NCBI RefSeq assembly: GCF_000382325.1
Contig: NZ_KB908059.1
Coordinates: forward strand, 186,001-250,000
Source: Woodsholea maritima DSM 17123
Lineage (GTDB): Bacteria > Pseudomonadota > Alphaproteobacteria > Caulobacterales > Maricaulaceae
Reading direction: 5' to 3'
Length of the DNA stretch: 64,000 bases
Every line of letters starts with the position of its first letter. Position 1 is the stretch's first letter. This document shows positions 25,795 through 34,106 of the stretch, one piece after another. The translations under genes and the position numbers were made by a program. Below the pieces are notes generated by a model that saw only the letters and a program-made list of their open reading frames with translations, had not been told where the DNA came from and searched no databases.

Positions 25795-28641
25795 CTAATA
25801 TTGCCAATGAAAACCCATAAAAAGCGCCTGCCCAAACAGGGAATAATCCGTAACCAGATTGTGATCTGGACCTGTTAGTTCCTGGCTTCGCGTGTTGGTG
25901 AGATTGCGCCCTTCCAATAAAACAATCGTAGAAGGGCGCAGATGCCAGCGTATTTGCGCATCCAAAGTTTGATAATCATCGATATAGGTCTGACGCTGTG
26001 GCGTGAAGAGATCTTGAGTTTTGAGATATCCACCGGTGAAGTTATAGGCAAGGCGCGCTTCAAAACTGCCATCTTGATAAAAACCAACAAAATTAAGAAG
26101 GTGTTCTGGCTGCTCAACGCGTTGATGGAAGGTGAGGCTAGCCTTGGGCTTTTGCCCAGACTCGATATGAGTTTGCGCGGCAATATAGGTATAGTTGGCA
26201 CTCACCCCGAGATGATTAAGCGGCGCTGGCAGGCCTGAAAACTTTGACTTAATCAAATTCAATTCAAACCCTGTAACCTCTGCGCGGCCAGCATTTAAGG
26301 GGCGAAGACGATCGCTAGGCGCATAAATAATTTCATCTTGTATAACTTTGCGAAATGCACCTAACACAATCAAGCTTTGGGCATTATCAAAGCGCCATTG
26401 TGCAGAAAGATCGTAATTATTGGCATGACGGGCATTGAGTGTAAGGGGCAAGGGCACGTCGAGTGGGTTTTCACGAACACTTGCGAGTAAATCCGGATAA
26501 TTCACCCTGGCGATGGCTTGATAATAGGCTGCACGTAGACGAATATCTTGAGTAACGTCATAGCTAAGATAGGCCGACGCCAGAACATCACCATAGCTTT
26601 GCGTTCGTTCATTTAAAGCAATCCGGCTTTTGATAAGGCTATAAGTCTTTAAGGAAAGATCGCTCATCTCATAACGCAATCCTACACCACCATGCCATGG
26701 GCCGTGAGCATAGATGACCTCGCCATAAGCCGCGCTCACCCCATCGCGGACCGCAAAGTCCCGGCCCCATGTATCGCGTAGGCTTTGCGTGTAGATAAAA
26801 TCTTCTGGGCGCAGCGCTTTGAGCGCTAATGCGCGATCATTACCGATGATCACAGACATCAAAGGCGCATAAGGCGCGCGATAATGAGCAGAAAACTGGC
26901 CTTGCTCGTTGAGTAGAATGGGCGCTTGACCGTTGAAATCATAGCCATAGCGTTCCCCATCAAAGCGACGCTCACTCGTGCGATGAAAGACCCCTCCCGT
27001 TAAACTATAAGGAGTGGTGCCAAAGTTGTGAGTGAAATCCATGCGTGCAGAAAATACACGCCCTTCATTGCGGGCCGTTTTGGTTTCAATACGAGTGAGA
27101 TGGTAGTGACTGAGGTCTGCGGCTGGAGCAATGTTTATAAAGTTAATTCGGCTTGGCGTGCGCGCTTGACTATAATCATACTCAAAATCAAGCCCACCAG
27201 GAGGTCCGCGATAGGCATAGTGAACATCACTGCGTCCACCATCACCATCTCGATAAAGGCTTTGTGAATAGGCAAGCTGGAATTGGATACGATCGTTGGA
27301 GCCAAGATCGTAGTGCGCATCAATGCCTAATCCCCAAAGCCGTTGCAGACTGGGGGTGTCAAGACTTTCCAACCCCCCTGAAACCTGTTCAACGCGTCCG
27401 GAATGCACCTGAATCTGGGCATGATCAACATCGCCCGCTAGTACCAGACTCTGGCGGTAAAAACGTTCTTTTTGCTCAAAAAAACGCCCACTTAGATCCA
27501 CACGAAGGTGCGAATACGGGCGCATTTCAAATTTGGCAAAGCCCCCAAAACGCTCCAACCGGTTTTCAATACCATTCCAAATTAAAAAGTCGGGAACGAA
27601 TTGTGCATTGTCATAATAGGCGAGGTAACGCTCCTCATCCTGATGGCGTAAAAAATAACTGCCAGCGAGTACGAGGCCTATTTTTTCTTTCTCACCAAAG
27701 GTCCGCGCCAAAGCTGCGTCTGCACGTACGGCCACAGGATTAGCCATTGCGTCAAAACCATCTGCAGTGAAATGGCCTAGGGATAGGTTTAAACTGGCAA
27801 ACGGGTCATGACGGTCAAAGGCACTTCGCGTTTGTAAGTTAACGCCGCCGCCAATCATTTGTCCCTCGTGTGAGCCGTCACGCACTTTGATCACTTCGAT
27901 GGCTTTAAAAAGTGCGGCCGGTAGGGTTTCGACAAAGTCGCGCCGTTCAGGCAAAGAGGGCTCGCTGGCAAAGGCCATATTATCCAGACTTACCAATACA
28001 TAATCGGGCGAAAGTCCGCGAATACCGATGGCAATTGCTTCTTCTTCATCACGAATACTGACTACGCCGACAAGCCGTCGGGTGGCATCAACAATGTTGA
28101 AATCCGGCTGACGACCAATATCGTCCTGCACCAAGGAATCGCTGATGAGGGGGGTGTCGAATATATGAGCAATTTGCCCCTGGAGTTGAAAGCGCGTGCC
28201 GATGACAGCAATGGTTTCTGGGGCTGAAGGCTGAGGCAAAGGTGCACTAGCTTCATCGCGATGTGATTGGGGGGGCTGTTCAACGATGCTCGGTTCAAGA
28301 TGTACAACAATCAAGGGAGGATGACGGGTGTCAACTCTAATGGTTTGGGGGGCTGCCAAGTTTTCAAGAGCTTGACCTAAACGATAGATGCCAGACAGCT
28401 GGAAAGACTTTGAACCGGGGGCTGGGGTTTCACCTTCTATAAGGATGGATACCCCGCATTGGCGCGCTAAAGTTACAATCGCGCTAGTAAAATCAGGTGC
28501 CTCTAGCGATAAGCGACATACCTGATCTATATGCGTGCTTTGTGCCACGCTGAGCGGTGTCAGCGCGAGGGGTCCCAAAAGACTTATGATAAAGCCTATC
28601 CAAATCGCGCCCTGACGTGTCACTATTTTACTCAGGCCCAT
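25795..28641 (-). CDS. TonB-dependent receptor with N-terminal STN signalling domain
   Basis: This 948-residue outer-membrane receptor begins with a signal peptide. An STN domain (about residues 40-115, CGVSILIEGE and FQLSGIYRLGQALENLA) follows, which in FecA-type transducers touches the anti-sigma factor FecR. A plug (ETIAVIGTRF, DIGRQPDFNIVDATRRLVGV) and barrel follow. It is related throughout the plug to the next receptor gene. Signalling through the FecR at 32192 is likely but is inferred. It lies upstream of three phosphodiesterase genes on the same strand, suggesting uptake of phosphodiesters or their products. No Shine-Dalgarno is obvious at the ATG. Confidence 0.9.
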   Translation of the reverse strand: MGLSKIVTRQGAIWIGFIISLLGPLALTPLSVAQSTHIDQVCRLSLEAPDFTSAIVTLARQCGVSILIEGETPAPGSKSFQLSGIYRLGQALENLAAPQTIRVDTRHPPLIVVHLEPSIVEQPPQSHRDEASAPLPQPSAPETIAVIGTRFQLQGQIAHIFDTPLISDSLVQDDIGRQPDFNIVDATRRLVGVVSIRDEEEAIAIGIRGLSPDYVLVSLDNMAFASEPSLPERRDFVETLPAALFKAIEVIKVRDGSHEGQMIGGGVNLQTRSAFDRHDPFASLNLSLGHFTADGFDAMANPVAVRADAALARTFGEKEKIGLVLAGSYFLRHQDEERYLAYYDNAQFVPDFLIWNGIENRLERFGGFAKFEMRPYSHLRVDLSGRFFEQKERFYRQSLVLAGDVDHAQIQVHSGRVEQVSGGLESLDTPSLQRLWGLGIDAHYDLGSNDRIQFQLAYSQSLYRDGDGGRSDVHYAYRGPPGGLDFEYDYSQARTPSRINFINIAPAADLSHYHLTRIETKTARNEGRVFSARMDFTHNFGTTPYSLTGGVFHRTSERRFDGERYGYDFNGQAPILLNEQGQFSAHYRAPYAPLMSVIIGNDRALALKALRPEDFIYTQSLRDTWGRDFAVRDGVSAAYGEVIYAHGPWHGGVGLRYEMSDLSLKTYSLIKSRIALNERTQSYGDVLASAYLSYDVTQDIRLRAAYYQAIARVNYPDLLASVRENPLDVPLPLTLNARHANNYDLSAQWRFDNAQSLIVLGAFRKVIQDEIIYAPSDRLRPLNAGRAEVTGFELNLIKSKFSGLPAPLNHLGVSANYTYIAAQTHIESGQKPKASLTFHQRVEQPEHLLNFVGFYQDGSFEARLAYNFTGGYLKTQDLFTPQRQTYIDDYQTLDAQIRWHLRPSTIVLLEGRNLTNTRSQELTGPDHNLVTDYSLFGQALFMGFHWQY

Positions 28642-28707
28642 TAAGCGAATGAAGCAAAATTAAAACTCGTAATGCGTGAGTATTGTTTATTCCTCAAGTG
28701 GAATATA

Positions 28708-28743
28708 TCCCAGCTCTATGACAATGAAGTCACAGAGCTGGGA
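28708..28743. repeat. Imperfect inverted repeat between two TonB receptor genes
   Basis: A 10-bp perfect outer stem (TCCCAGCTCT with AGAGCTGGGA) with further partial pairing lies 66-101 bases upstream of the STN receptor start. It may end transcription of the upstream receptor gene or act as a leader structure. No T tract follows on either strand. Confidence 0.5.
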
Positions 28744-28793
28744 AAATTGGCTAGTACATTCGACAATCAGGGGTAGTCGAATACATCTAACCC

Positions 28794-31379
28794 TTAGTAT
28801 TTATAGCTAAGACCAACAAAATAAGCACGACCAAAGACTGAATAGTCCTCAGGGCGGCTATGCGATGGCCCGGTTAAACCGACATTTTCTTCATTGGTTA
28901 AATTGCGTCCTTCTACCATGACCACGAATTGGTCATTCAGCTGCCAACGCGCTTGAGCGTCCACAGTTTCGAAGGCTGCGATGAAGGCGTCATCATCGGG
29001 ATTAGTCGGATGAATACCGCTCGCAAATTTACCGGTATAATTATAGGAGATGCGCGCATCGAGCGGACCACGTTGATAAAAGAGCGCGACATTGGCCAAA
29101 GTTTCAGGCTGTTCTACTAAGAAGTCGACGTCACGCGACTTGCCATTACTGGCCAAAACAGTCGCATCAGCCTTGATGTAGGTGAAGTTTGCAGAAACCC
29201 CAAAATCCGCCAAAAAACCAGGCAGGCGATCAAATCGGTCTTTGATCAGATTGAGTTCAATCCCGCTTAAATGAGCCGCTTCGCCGTTTAAAGGCTGGGT
29301 TGTGATCACTGGGGCGTTATTGAGATTGGTGGTTTCGGTCAATTTGAAGATCTCATCCTCAATCGACTTATAGAAAACGGCAACCGATGCCATCGAACGT
29401 CCACCGTCGAAATAATACTCTAAAGACGCATCAAAATTATCAGCGATGCGCGGATCAAGATGTGTATTGCCCCCTGAAATGGTCGTAACACCGGCTGATT
29501 CCGTTACCGTTTGGGCTGGATTGAGATCGGGGTAATTGGCCCGGCCCAAGGCGCGATTATAACCCAGACGGATGATCAAATCATCACTAAGGTCATAGCT
29601 AAGCCCGGCTGAAGGTAAAAGGTGGGTGAAGTCATGACTATCTTCGATCGGTTGAAGCTGGCCATTGATACGCGCATAGGAAGAGGCACTGACATCTGTG
29701 CTCTCTATGCGCAGCCCCGCATGGGCATGGAGGCGATCACGGTTATAGTCCAGATTGGCATAGCCAGCGTAAATCGTTTCTTGGACTTTAAAGTCACTCT
29801 TTAACAGATTGGCGGGGTTTGTTTTATCCTGGAACTCACCAGGGTGGGCATCTCGATAAGCCAAGAGGGCTTGGTTATCAATTACCACAGAGCGCATGGG
29901 CGCATAGGGTGCAACATAGTCATCAGACAAGCGCCCAAATTGCGTGAGGCGCAGAGGGCTAGCGCCTACATATTTATAGTCATAATTAGCCTGATCAAAG
30001 CTACGATCAGCGCTACGCATCCGTGTGCCGAGATCTACGCTGAAACCGGTATTGACGAAGTTATGACTTAATCGGGCTTCCACATCCAGCGCCGTGCCGT
30101 CATTGTTACGCCAATCATTTTCAATCGTTGAAAGCTGGTAGTTATTCAAGTCTTCCGCTTCGGCCAGATTGAAAAAGGTGTGTTGTGGGGGAATGCCTTC
30201 ACCTTCATAGCGATAGCCATAATCCCAGCCCCCACTCGGCCCACGATAGGCAAAGGTCAGATCCGAGCGATCACCATTACCATCGGTCGTTTTCCCGCTC
30301 GCTAATGAGGCGCGGAAAAACGCATGAGTATGCTCGCTAAAGTCATAATCAACTTTGAAATTATACCCGGTTTGGGTTTTACCATTCTCAGTGATTAGAT
30401 TTTCCAATGAGCCACCGGTGTCACTCACCGTGCCTGTTGTGGGGCTAAGTACAGTGATATCATCTCCCCAGAGAACCAAGCTGGCACGCTCAAAGGTTTC
30501 TTTTTGACGGAAATAAAGCGCACTAAACTCCACCGCCAAACGATCACTTGGACGGTATTCAAATTTAGCAAAACCACCATAGCGTTTCAGCGGGTTTTCA
30601 ATACCGTTCCAAATGCTGAAATTGGGCGATTGATACCCATTGTCATAAAAATTAAGGGCGCGAGCTTCGTCCTGATCCCGCTTGAAATAACTGCCTGCCA
30701 ACACAAGGCCAAACTGATCTTGCGTGCCGAACGTGTTGGAAACAGTACCGTCTAAACGTAAAGATGGATCATTATCACGGCTGTCATAGCCATCAGCAGT
30801 AAATTTACCGATTGACCCTGTAGCAGTGGCAAACAATCCCTCACTGTCATAAGCGCTGCGGGTCACAAAATTGACCTGACCGCCAATGGCATTGGCGTCA
30901 TGAATAGCGGTGCGTGATTTAGTAATGTCGGCGCGCCGGATTACTGTTGATGGGATAGCTTCCACAGATGTACGTCGTTGCAAAGCAAAGTCGGCTGAGG
31001 CCAGTGCCCCGCCATCCAATGTTACGAACGTAAAATCAGGATTTAAACCGCGTACAGATAAGAAAAGACCTTCCTCCTCATCACGCACGGTGCTAACCCC
31101 GGCGGTGCGGCGCAAAGCATCGGCTATATTGAAATCAGGTAAGCGACCGATTTCATCTTGGGAAATCGAGTCCATAATCGTGCCCGCATCACGCTTGGCA
31201 CTGATAGATTGCAGGTTCTGTAACCGTGTACCGGTCACTGTAATAACATCGCTATTAACACTGGAATTGCTGTCTTGAGCATGAGCGCTCATGCCCACAA
31301 AGCTAACCAGGGCAAGACCTGAAGCGGCCATTAACAGTGATGGTTTTTGAGCGATCGCTCGACGATAAAGTTTGGTCAT
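28794..31379 (-). CDS. TonB-dependent outer-membrane receptor
   Basis: This 861-residue receptor has a long-leader signal peptide (LVSFVGMSAHAQ), a TonB box (VITVTGTR) and a plug with DEIGRLPDFNIADALRRTAG and RGLNPDFTFVTLDG, followed by a barrel ending in YVGLSYKY. It has no STN domain. The plug is clearly related to that of the downstream STN receptor (DIGRQPDFNIVDATRRLVG, RDEEEA), so the two are tandem duplicates that diverged. AAGG precedes ATG 31379. It diverges from the FecI-type sigma factor, with the promoters in a 225-base region. The ligand is unknown; the diesterase genes nearby suggest a phosphodiester. Confidence 0.9.
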   Translation of the reverse strand: MTKLYRRAIAQKPSLLMAASGLALVSFVGMSAHAQDSNSSVNSDVITVTGTRLQNLQSISAKRDAGTIMDSISQDEIGRLPDFNIADALRRTAGVSTVRDEEEGLFLSVRGLNPDFTFVTLDGGALASADFALQRRTSVEAIPSTVIRRADITKSRTAIHDANAIGGQVNFVTRSAYDSEGLFATATGSIGKFTADGYDSRDNDPSLRLDGTVSNTFGTQDQFGLVLAGSYFKRDQDEARALNFYDNGYQSPNFSIWNGIENPLKRYGGFAKFEYRPSDRLAVEFSALYFRQKETFERASLVLWGDDITVLSPTTGTVSDTGGSLENLITENGKTQTGYNFKVDYDFSEHTHAFFRASLASGKTTDGNGDRSDLTFAYRGPSGGWDYGYRYEGEGIPPQHTFFNLAEAEDLNNYQLSTIENDWRNNDGTALDVEARLSHNFVNTGFSVDLGTRMRSADRSFDQANYDYKYVGASPLRLTQFGRLSDDYVAPYAPMRSVVIDNQALLAYRDAHPGEFQDKTNPANLLKSDFKVQETIYAGYANLDYNRDRLHAHAGLRIESTDVSASSYARINGQLQPIEDSHDFTHLLPSAGLSYDLSDDLIIRLGYNRALGRANYPDLNPAQTVTESAGVTTISGGNTHLDPRIADNFDASLEYYFDGGRSMASVAVFYKSIEDEIFKLTETTNLNNAPVITTQPLNGEAAHLSGIELNLIKDRFDRLPGFLADFGVSANFTYIKADATVLASNGKSRDVDFLVEQPETLANVALFYQRGPLDARISYNYTGKFASGIHPTNPDDDAFIAAFETVDAQARWQLNDQFVVMVEGRNLTNEENVGLTGPSHSRPEDYSVFGRAYFVGLSYKY

Positions 31380-31469
31380 AAATGACGCCTTCACAAAGAA
31401 AATCAGACAATTGTTAAGGCGCGAATTGATTCCGGCTTGGTTAAGGCCCGTCCCCCAATACGCGTCATG

Positions 31470-31502
31470 GGTAAGGACGCATCTCGCTATCTAGTCCTTA
31501 CC
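31470..31502. promoter_or_regulatory. Inverted repeat in the divergent receptor/sigma control region
   Basis: GGTAAGGAC (31470-31478) and its exact complement GTCCTTACC (31494-31502) enclose a 15-base loop. It lies between the start of the receptor gene (minus) and the sigma gene (plus), so it may be an operator or a leader hairpin. Confidence 0.45.
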
Positions 31503-31515
31503 TCCGCGCTTGCAA

Positions 31516-31533
31516 ACTTCATAAAAACTTCAT
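31516..31533 (+). promoter_or_regulatory. Candidate Pho-box-like direct repeat
   Basis: ACTTCAT (31516-31522) and ACTTCAT (31527-31533) are separated by AAAA, giving the 11-base period of PhoB sites (consensus CTGTCAT repeated with a 4-bp A/T spacer). The last four bases TCAT match the consensus in each half and the first three do not. A weak third half (CTTTGTG) follows at 31538. The location fits phosphate control of the diesterase island. Confidence 0.4.
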
Positions 31534-31604
31534 GAAACTTTGTGTCAGGACGCTCTAGGAGAGCGCGTCAAAGCGGTGGGCATCAGGATCGATAAGGGGC
31601 CAGT

Positions 31605-32123
31605 GTGGACGGATTTGCCGACATTAATACGCTCTACACGGCCTATCGAAGCCGTCTGTACGCCTATTTTCTGGCCAAGTACATCAGTCCGGCTCAGGCG
31701 GAAGACTTTGTTCAAGACGTCTTTGTCAAATACCAAAGCGCGCGTTACGAAGTCGAAGATCATCGCGCGCGGGCTTTGCTGTTTCAAATCGCCAATAACG
31801 TGTTTTTTGATCATCTGCGCCGTCTGCGGACCCAACGACATCATGGTCTGAGTGCGGAACAAATGTCTGAGCTTGATCATGCTCATCAAGGTCAAGATGA
31901 TAGCGTGGATATCGCGCGGGCTTTAGAGGCCAAGCAGGACCTACACGCGGTTATCGCATTGCTACAAGACTTACCCCCCAAGTGCCGGGATGTTTTCATT
32001 GATTTTCGTTTTGCAAATTTGAGTCAAAAAGAAATTGCCACACGTCGCGGGATCGGTCTGAGCATGGTTGAAAAGCATGTTGCTACGGCGCTGAAAAAAC
32101 TCAAAACTGCACTGGAGAGGTAA
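31605..32123 (+). CDS. fecI: FecI-type ECF sigma factor
   Basis: This 172-residue sigma-70 family protein has region 2 (AYRSRLYAYFLAKYISPAQAEDFVQDVFVKYQ) and region 4 (LPPKCRDVFIDFRF, LSQKEIATRRGIGLSMVEKHVATALKKL). It starts at GTG 31605, supported by AAGGGG upstream. FecI-type factors are held by FecR and released when an outer-membrane receptor with an STN domain binds its ligand. The FecR gene follows by 68 bases. The likely regulon is the divergent receptor genes and the diesterases. I use fecI as a family name; the true inducer is unlikely to be ferric citrate. Confidence 0.88.
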   Translation: MDGFADINTLYTAYRSRLYAYFLAKYISPAQAEDFVQDVFVKYQSARYEVEDHRARALLFQIANNVFFDHLRRLRTQRHHGLSAEQMSELDHAHQGQDDSVDIARALEAKQDLHAVIALLQDLPPKCRDVFIDFRFANLSQKEIATRRGIGLSMVEKHVATALKKLKTALER

Positions 32124-32191
32124 GGGGATGAAGTGCCGATACGTCTTTTCCCCTAGAATGAGAGTAGTCCTGCAGATGAAAGCGCGCCGTC

Positions 32192-33163
32192 ATGACACAC
32201 TCTAAAGCTGAAGTTCAAGCTCGTGCTGCCCACTGGGTGCAAGCGCTGGACATGCGTGAGCTCAGCGCGGAAGAGTGGCAAGATTTTCAAGCCTGGTTGA
32301 GCCTTGATCCGCGCCATGGTGAAGCCTTTAGTGAAGTTCAAGCCTTGTGGAATGCTAGCGCTGTAGAAGACCATGAACTTGACCAAATTTTGGCTTTACG
32401 GTCTGGACCTTCACCGTCCAATCATTCGCCATTTTGGAGTAAACTGCCGACTATTCATTTATGGCAAGGCGCGCTTGTAAGTTTAACCGCAGCCCTGATC
32501 GCCGTTGCGATTTCTATACCGATATTTATGAAAACGGGTCAAACGATTGACTATGCGACGGCTATTGGTGAGCGCCGAGATATTACTCTGGCCGATGGAA
32601 CTTTGGCAGACCTCAATACGCAAACACAGCTCAGCTATAGCCATACATCCAATCTGCGACGGGTCGTCTTTGATCAGGGTGAAGCGTTTTTTGATGTCGC
32701 ACACAATCTTGATCGTCCGTTTGAGATTCAAACCGGGCCCCATACCATTCGTGTTTTAGGTACTGAATTTAATGTCACATATTTGAATAACACGCTGGAA
32801 GTATTGGTGGTGCAAGGCCACGTCACGGTTAATCCAGGTGAGGGCCGTGCGATCATCCATTTGCACGCGGACGAGGGAATACAGATATCTGCTGACGGTG
32901 ATATCACGACGAAAAGCCTCAATGCAGCCCATGATCTAGCTTGGCGCGATGGCACATTTGTCTTTGATGATTGGACCTTGTCAGAAATTCTCACAGAGCT
33001 TGATCGCTACTATATCGAGGATCTTCGTCACGCTAATTTCGAAAATGAAACGCGCTATAGCGGTATTATTTATTTAGAAGATTTACCGGCAGTCTTAGAG
33101 CAATTAAGCGCATTAGCAAATCACAATATTACGCTATTTCAAGACGATAGCCCACACTCTTAA
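32192..33163 (+). CDS. fecR: FecR-type anti-sigma / sigma regulator
   Basis: This 323-residue protein has an N-terminal cytosolic segment (about residues 1-75, AAHWVQALDMRELSAEEWQDFQAWL) that binds sigma. One membrane helix follows near residue 95 (ALVSLTAALIAVAISIPIF). The periplasmic FecR domain contains LADGTLADLNTQTQLSY, VVFDQGEAFFDVAHN and IRVLGTEFNV. The C-terminal periplasmic part should contact the STN domain of a receptor. It completes the fecI-fecR pair and starts 68 bases after the sigma gene. The only STN-bearing receptor in the window is at 25795, so that is the probable partner. Confidence 0.9.
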   Translation: MTHSKAEVQARAAHWVQALDMRELSAEEWQDFQAWLSLDPRHGEAFSEVQALWNASAVEDHELDQILALRSGPSPSNHSPFWSKLPTIHLWQGALVSLTAALIAVAISIPIFMKTGQTIDYATAIGERRDITLADGTLADLNTQTQLSYSHTSNLRRVVFDQGEAFFDVAHNLDRPFEIQTGPHTIRVLGTEFNVTYLNNTLEVLVVQGHVTVNPGEGRAIIHLHADEGIQISADGDITTKSLNAAHDLAWRDGTFVFDDWTLSEILTELDRYYIEDLRHANFENETRYSGIIYLEDLPAVLEQLSALANHNITLFQDDSPHS

Positions 33164-33250
33164 CCAGAGCTGCGGGCCTATCATCTATGCCGAACACCTG
33201 ATGTTATCAGTGTGTCTATTAGATAATTTAAATTAGGCACTTAATTAAAC

Positions 33251-33694
33251 TTACATTTGAATGTCAGGCTCAACCAGCTTGGTGAGCTTGTCCAGTGATT
33301 GTTGCCATCCCATATAGCACGCTTCGGCGGGGATTTGCTCCGGCACGCCGGCCTGTTCAATGTGAATTTCTGTGCCCACGCTGACCGCTTTAAAGGTGAT
33401 AGTGGTACGCATTTCCCCCGCCAGGTCTGCGCTATCAAATGCATCAGTATAAGCCAAGCGCTCACCCGGTATGCACTCAACATAAGTTCCACCAAAGCTG
33501 TGACTTTGATCGGTGGTAAAATTGCGAAAGGCCATGCGGTGCTTACCACCAACCTTGGCCTCTAACTCGAACACCCTACAGACATAGCCATAAGGCGGGA
33601 TCCAGCTGGCCACGGCATCGGGCTCAACAAAGGCGCGATAAACCTTATCCGGGGTCGCTGCGATGACACGATGCAGGCGAATAATATGGGTCAT
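33251..33694 (-). CDS. SRPBCC-fold (AHSA1-like) protein
   Basis: This 147-residue protein belongs to the START/AHSA1 ligand-binding family, seen as RVIAATPDKVYRAFVEPDAVASWIPP at the N terminus and the C-terminal helix MGWQQSLDKLTKLVEP. AAAGGACA precedes ATG 33694; the longer ORF to 33736 lacks a site. Such proteins bind hydrophobic ligands, and bacterial members are often of unknown function. It lies opposite to fecR, with no functional link visible. A TetR-operator-like palindrome lies 50 bases upstream, but no TetR gene is nearby. Confidence 0.8.
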   Translation of the reverse strand: MTHIIRLHRVIAATPDKVYRAFVEPDAVASWIPPYGYVCRVFELEAKVGGKHRMAFRNFTTDQSHSFGGTYVECIPGERLAYTDAFDSADLAGEMRTTITFKAVSVGTEIHIEQAGVPEQIPAEACYMGWQQSLDKLTKLVEPDIQM

Positions 33695-34106
33695 GGGAAA
33701 TGTCCTTTTAAGTGCGCCGCAGCGCGTTTGTAACAAAGCCGTGTACCGACCAGTTGGTATGTCGTCAACTTAAATCGGAATACAGTGGGGGGCGGGTCGG
33801 AGTCTGGCGTTGAGGGATGCCCATTATTATCGAGTCCCGTGACCGCCATCACAATAAAGACGTGTCCAGATCACTCGCCTTAAAGTGTATAACTAAAAAT
33901 TACGGTGACGCTTTAAGGCGCTAGGGAATTGAGTTGCAAATTGATCAATGGCGGGGATATATATTATATATAGGATCTTTTTAAGCAATTTAAATAGTGT
34001 GAGAAGCCCCATAAATAATAAAATATTCGGCTAGGTTTGTGTCCAGGCAAAGGTTTTAATTCTCCTTCAGGTTGCGTTCGCGCCTGATCAATCAAGGAGA
34101 AGTTTT
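33695..34106. other. Intergenic region, about 410 bases
   Basis: It contains the SRPBCC gene's leader, a TetR-operator-like palindrome (33744-33759), an AT-rich tract (about 33955-33975) that could be the promoter of the propeller/PLC gene, and an AAGGAGAAG Shine-Dalgarno just before 34107. I found no gene or RNA in it. Confidence 0.6.
33744..33759. promoter_or_regulatory. TetR-operator-like palindrome
   Basis: TACCGACCAGTTGGTA pairs at six of eight positions and resembles common TetR-family operators. It lies 50 bases upstream of the SRPBCC gene. No TetR-like gene was seen in the window, so the binder would be encoded elsewhere. Confidence 0.3.
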
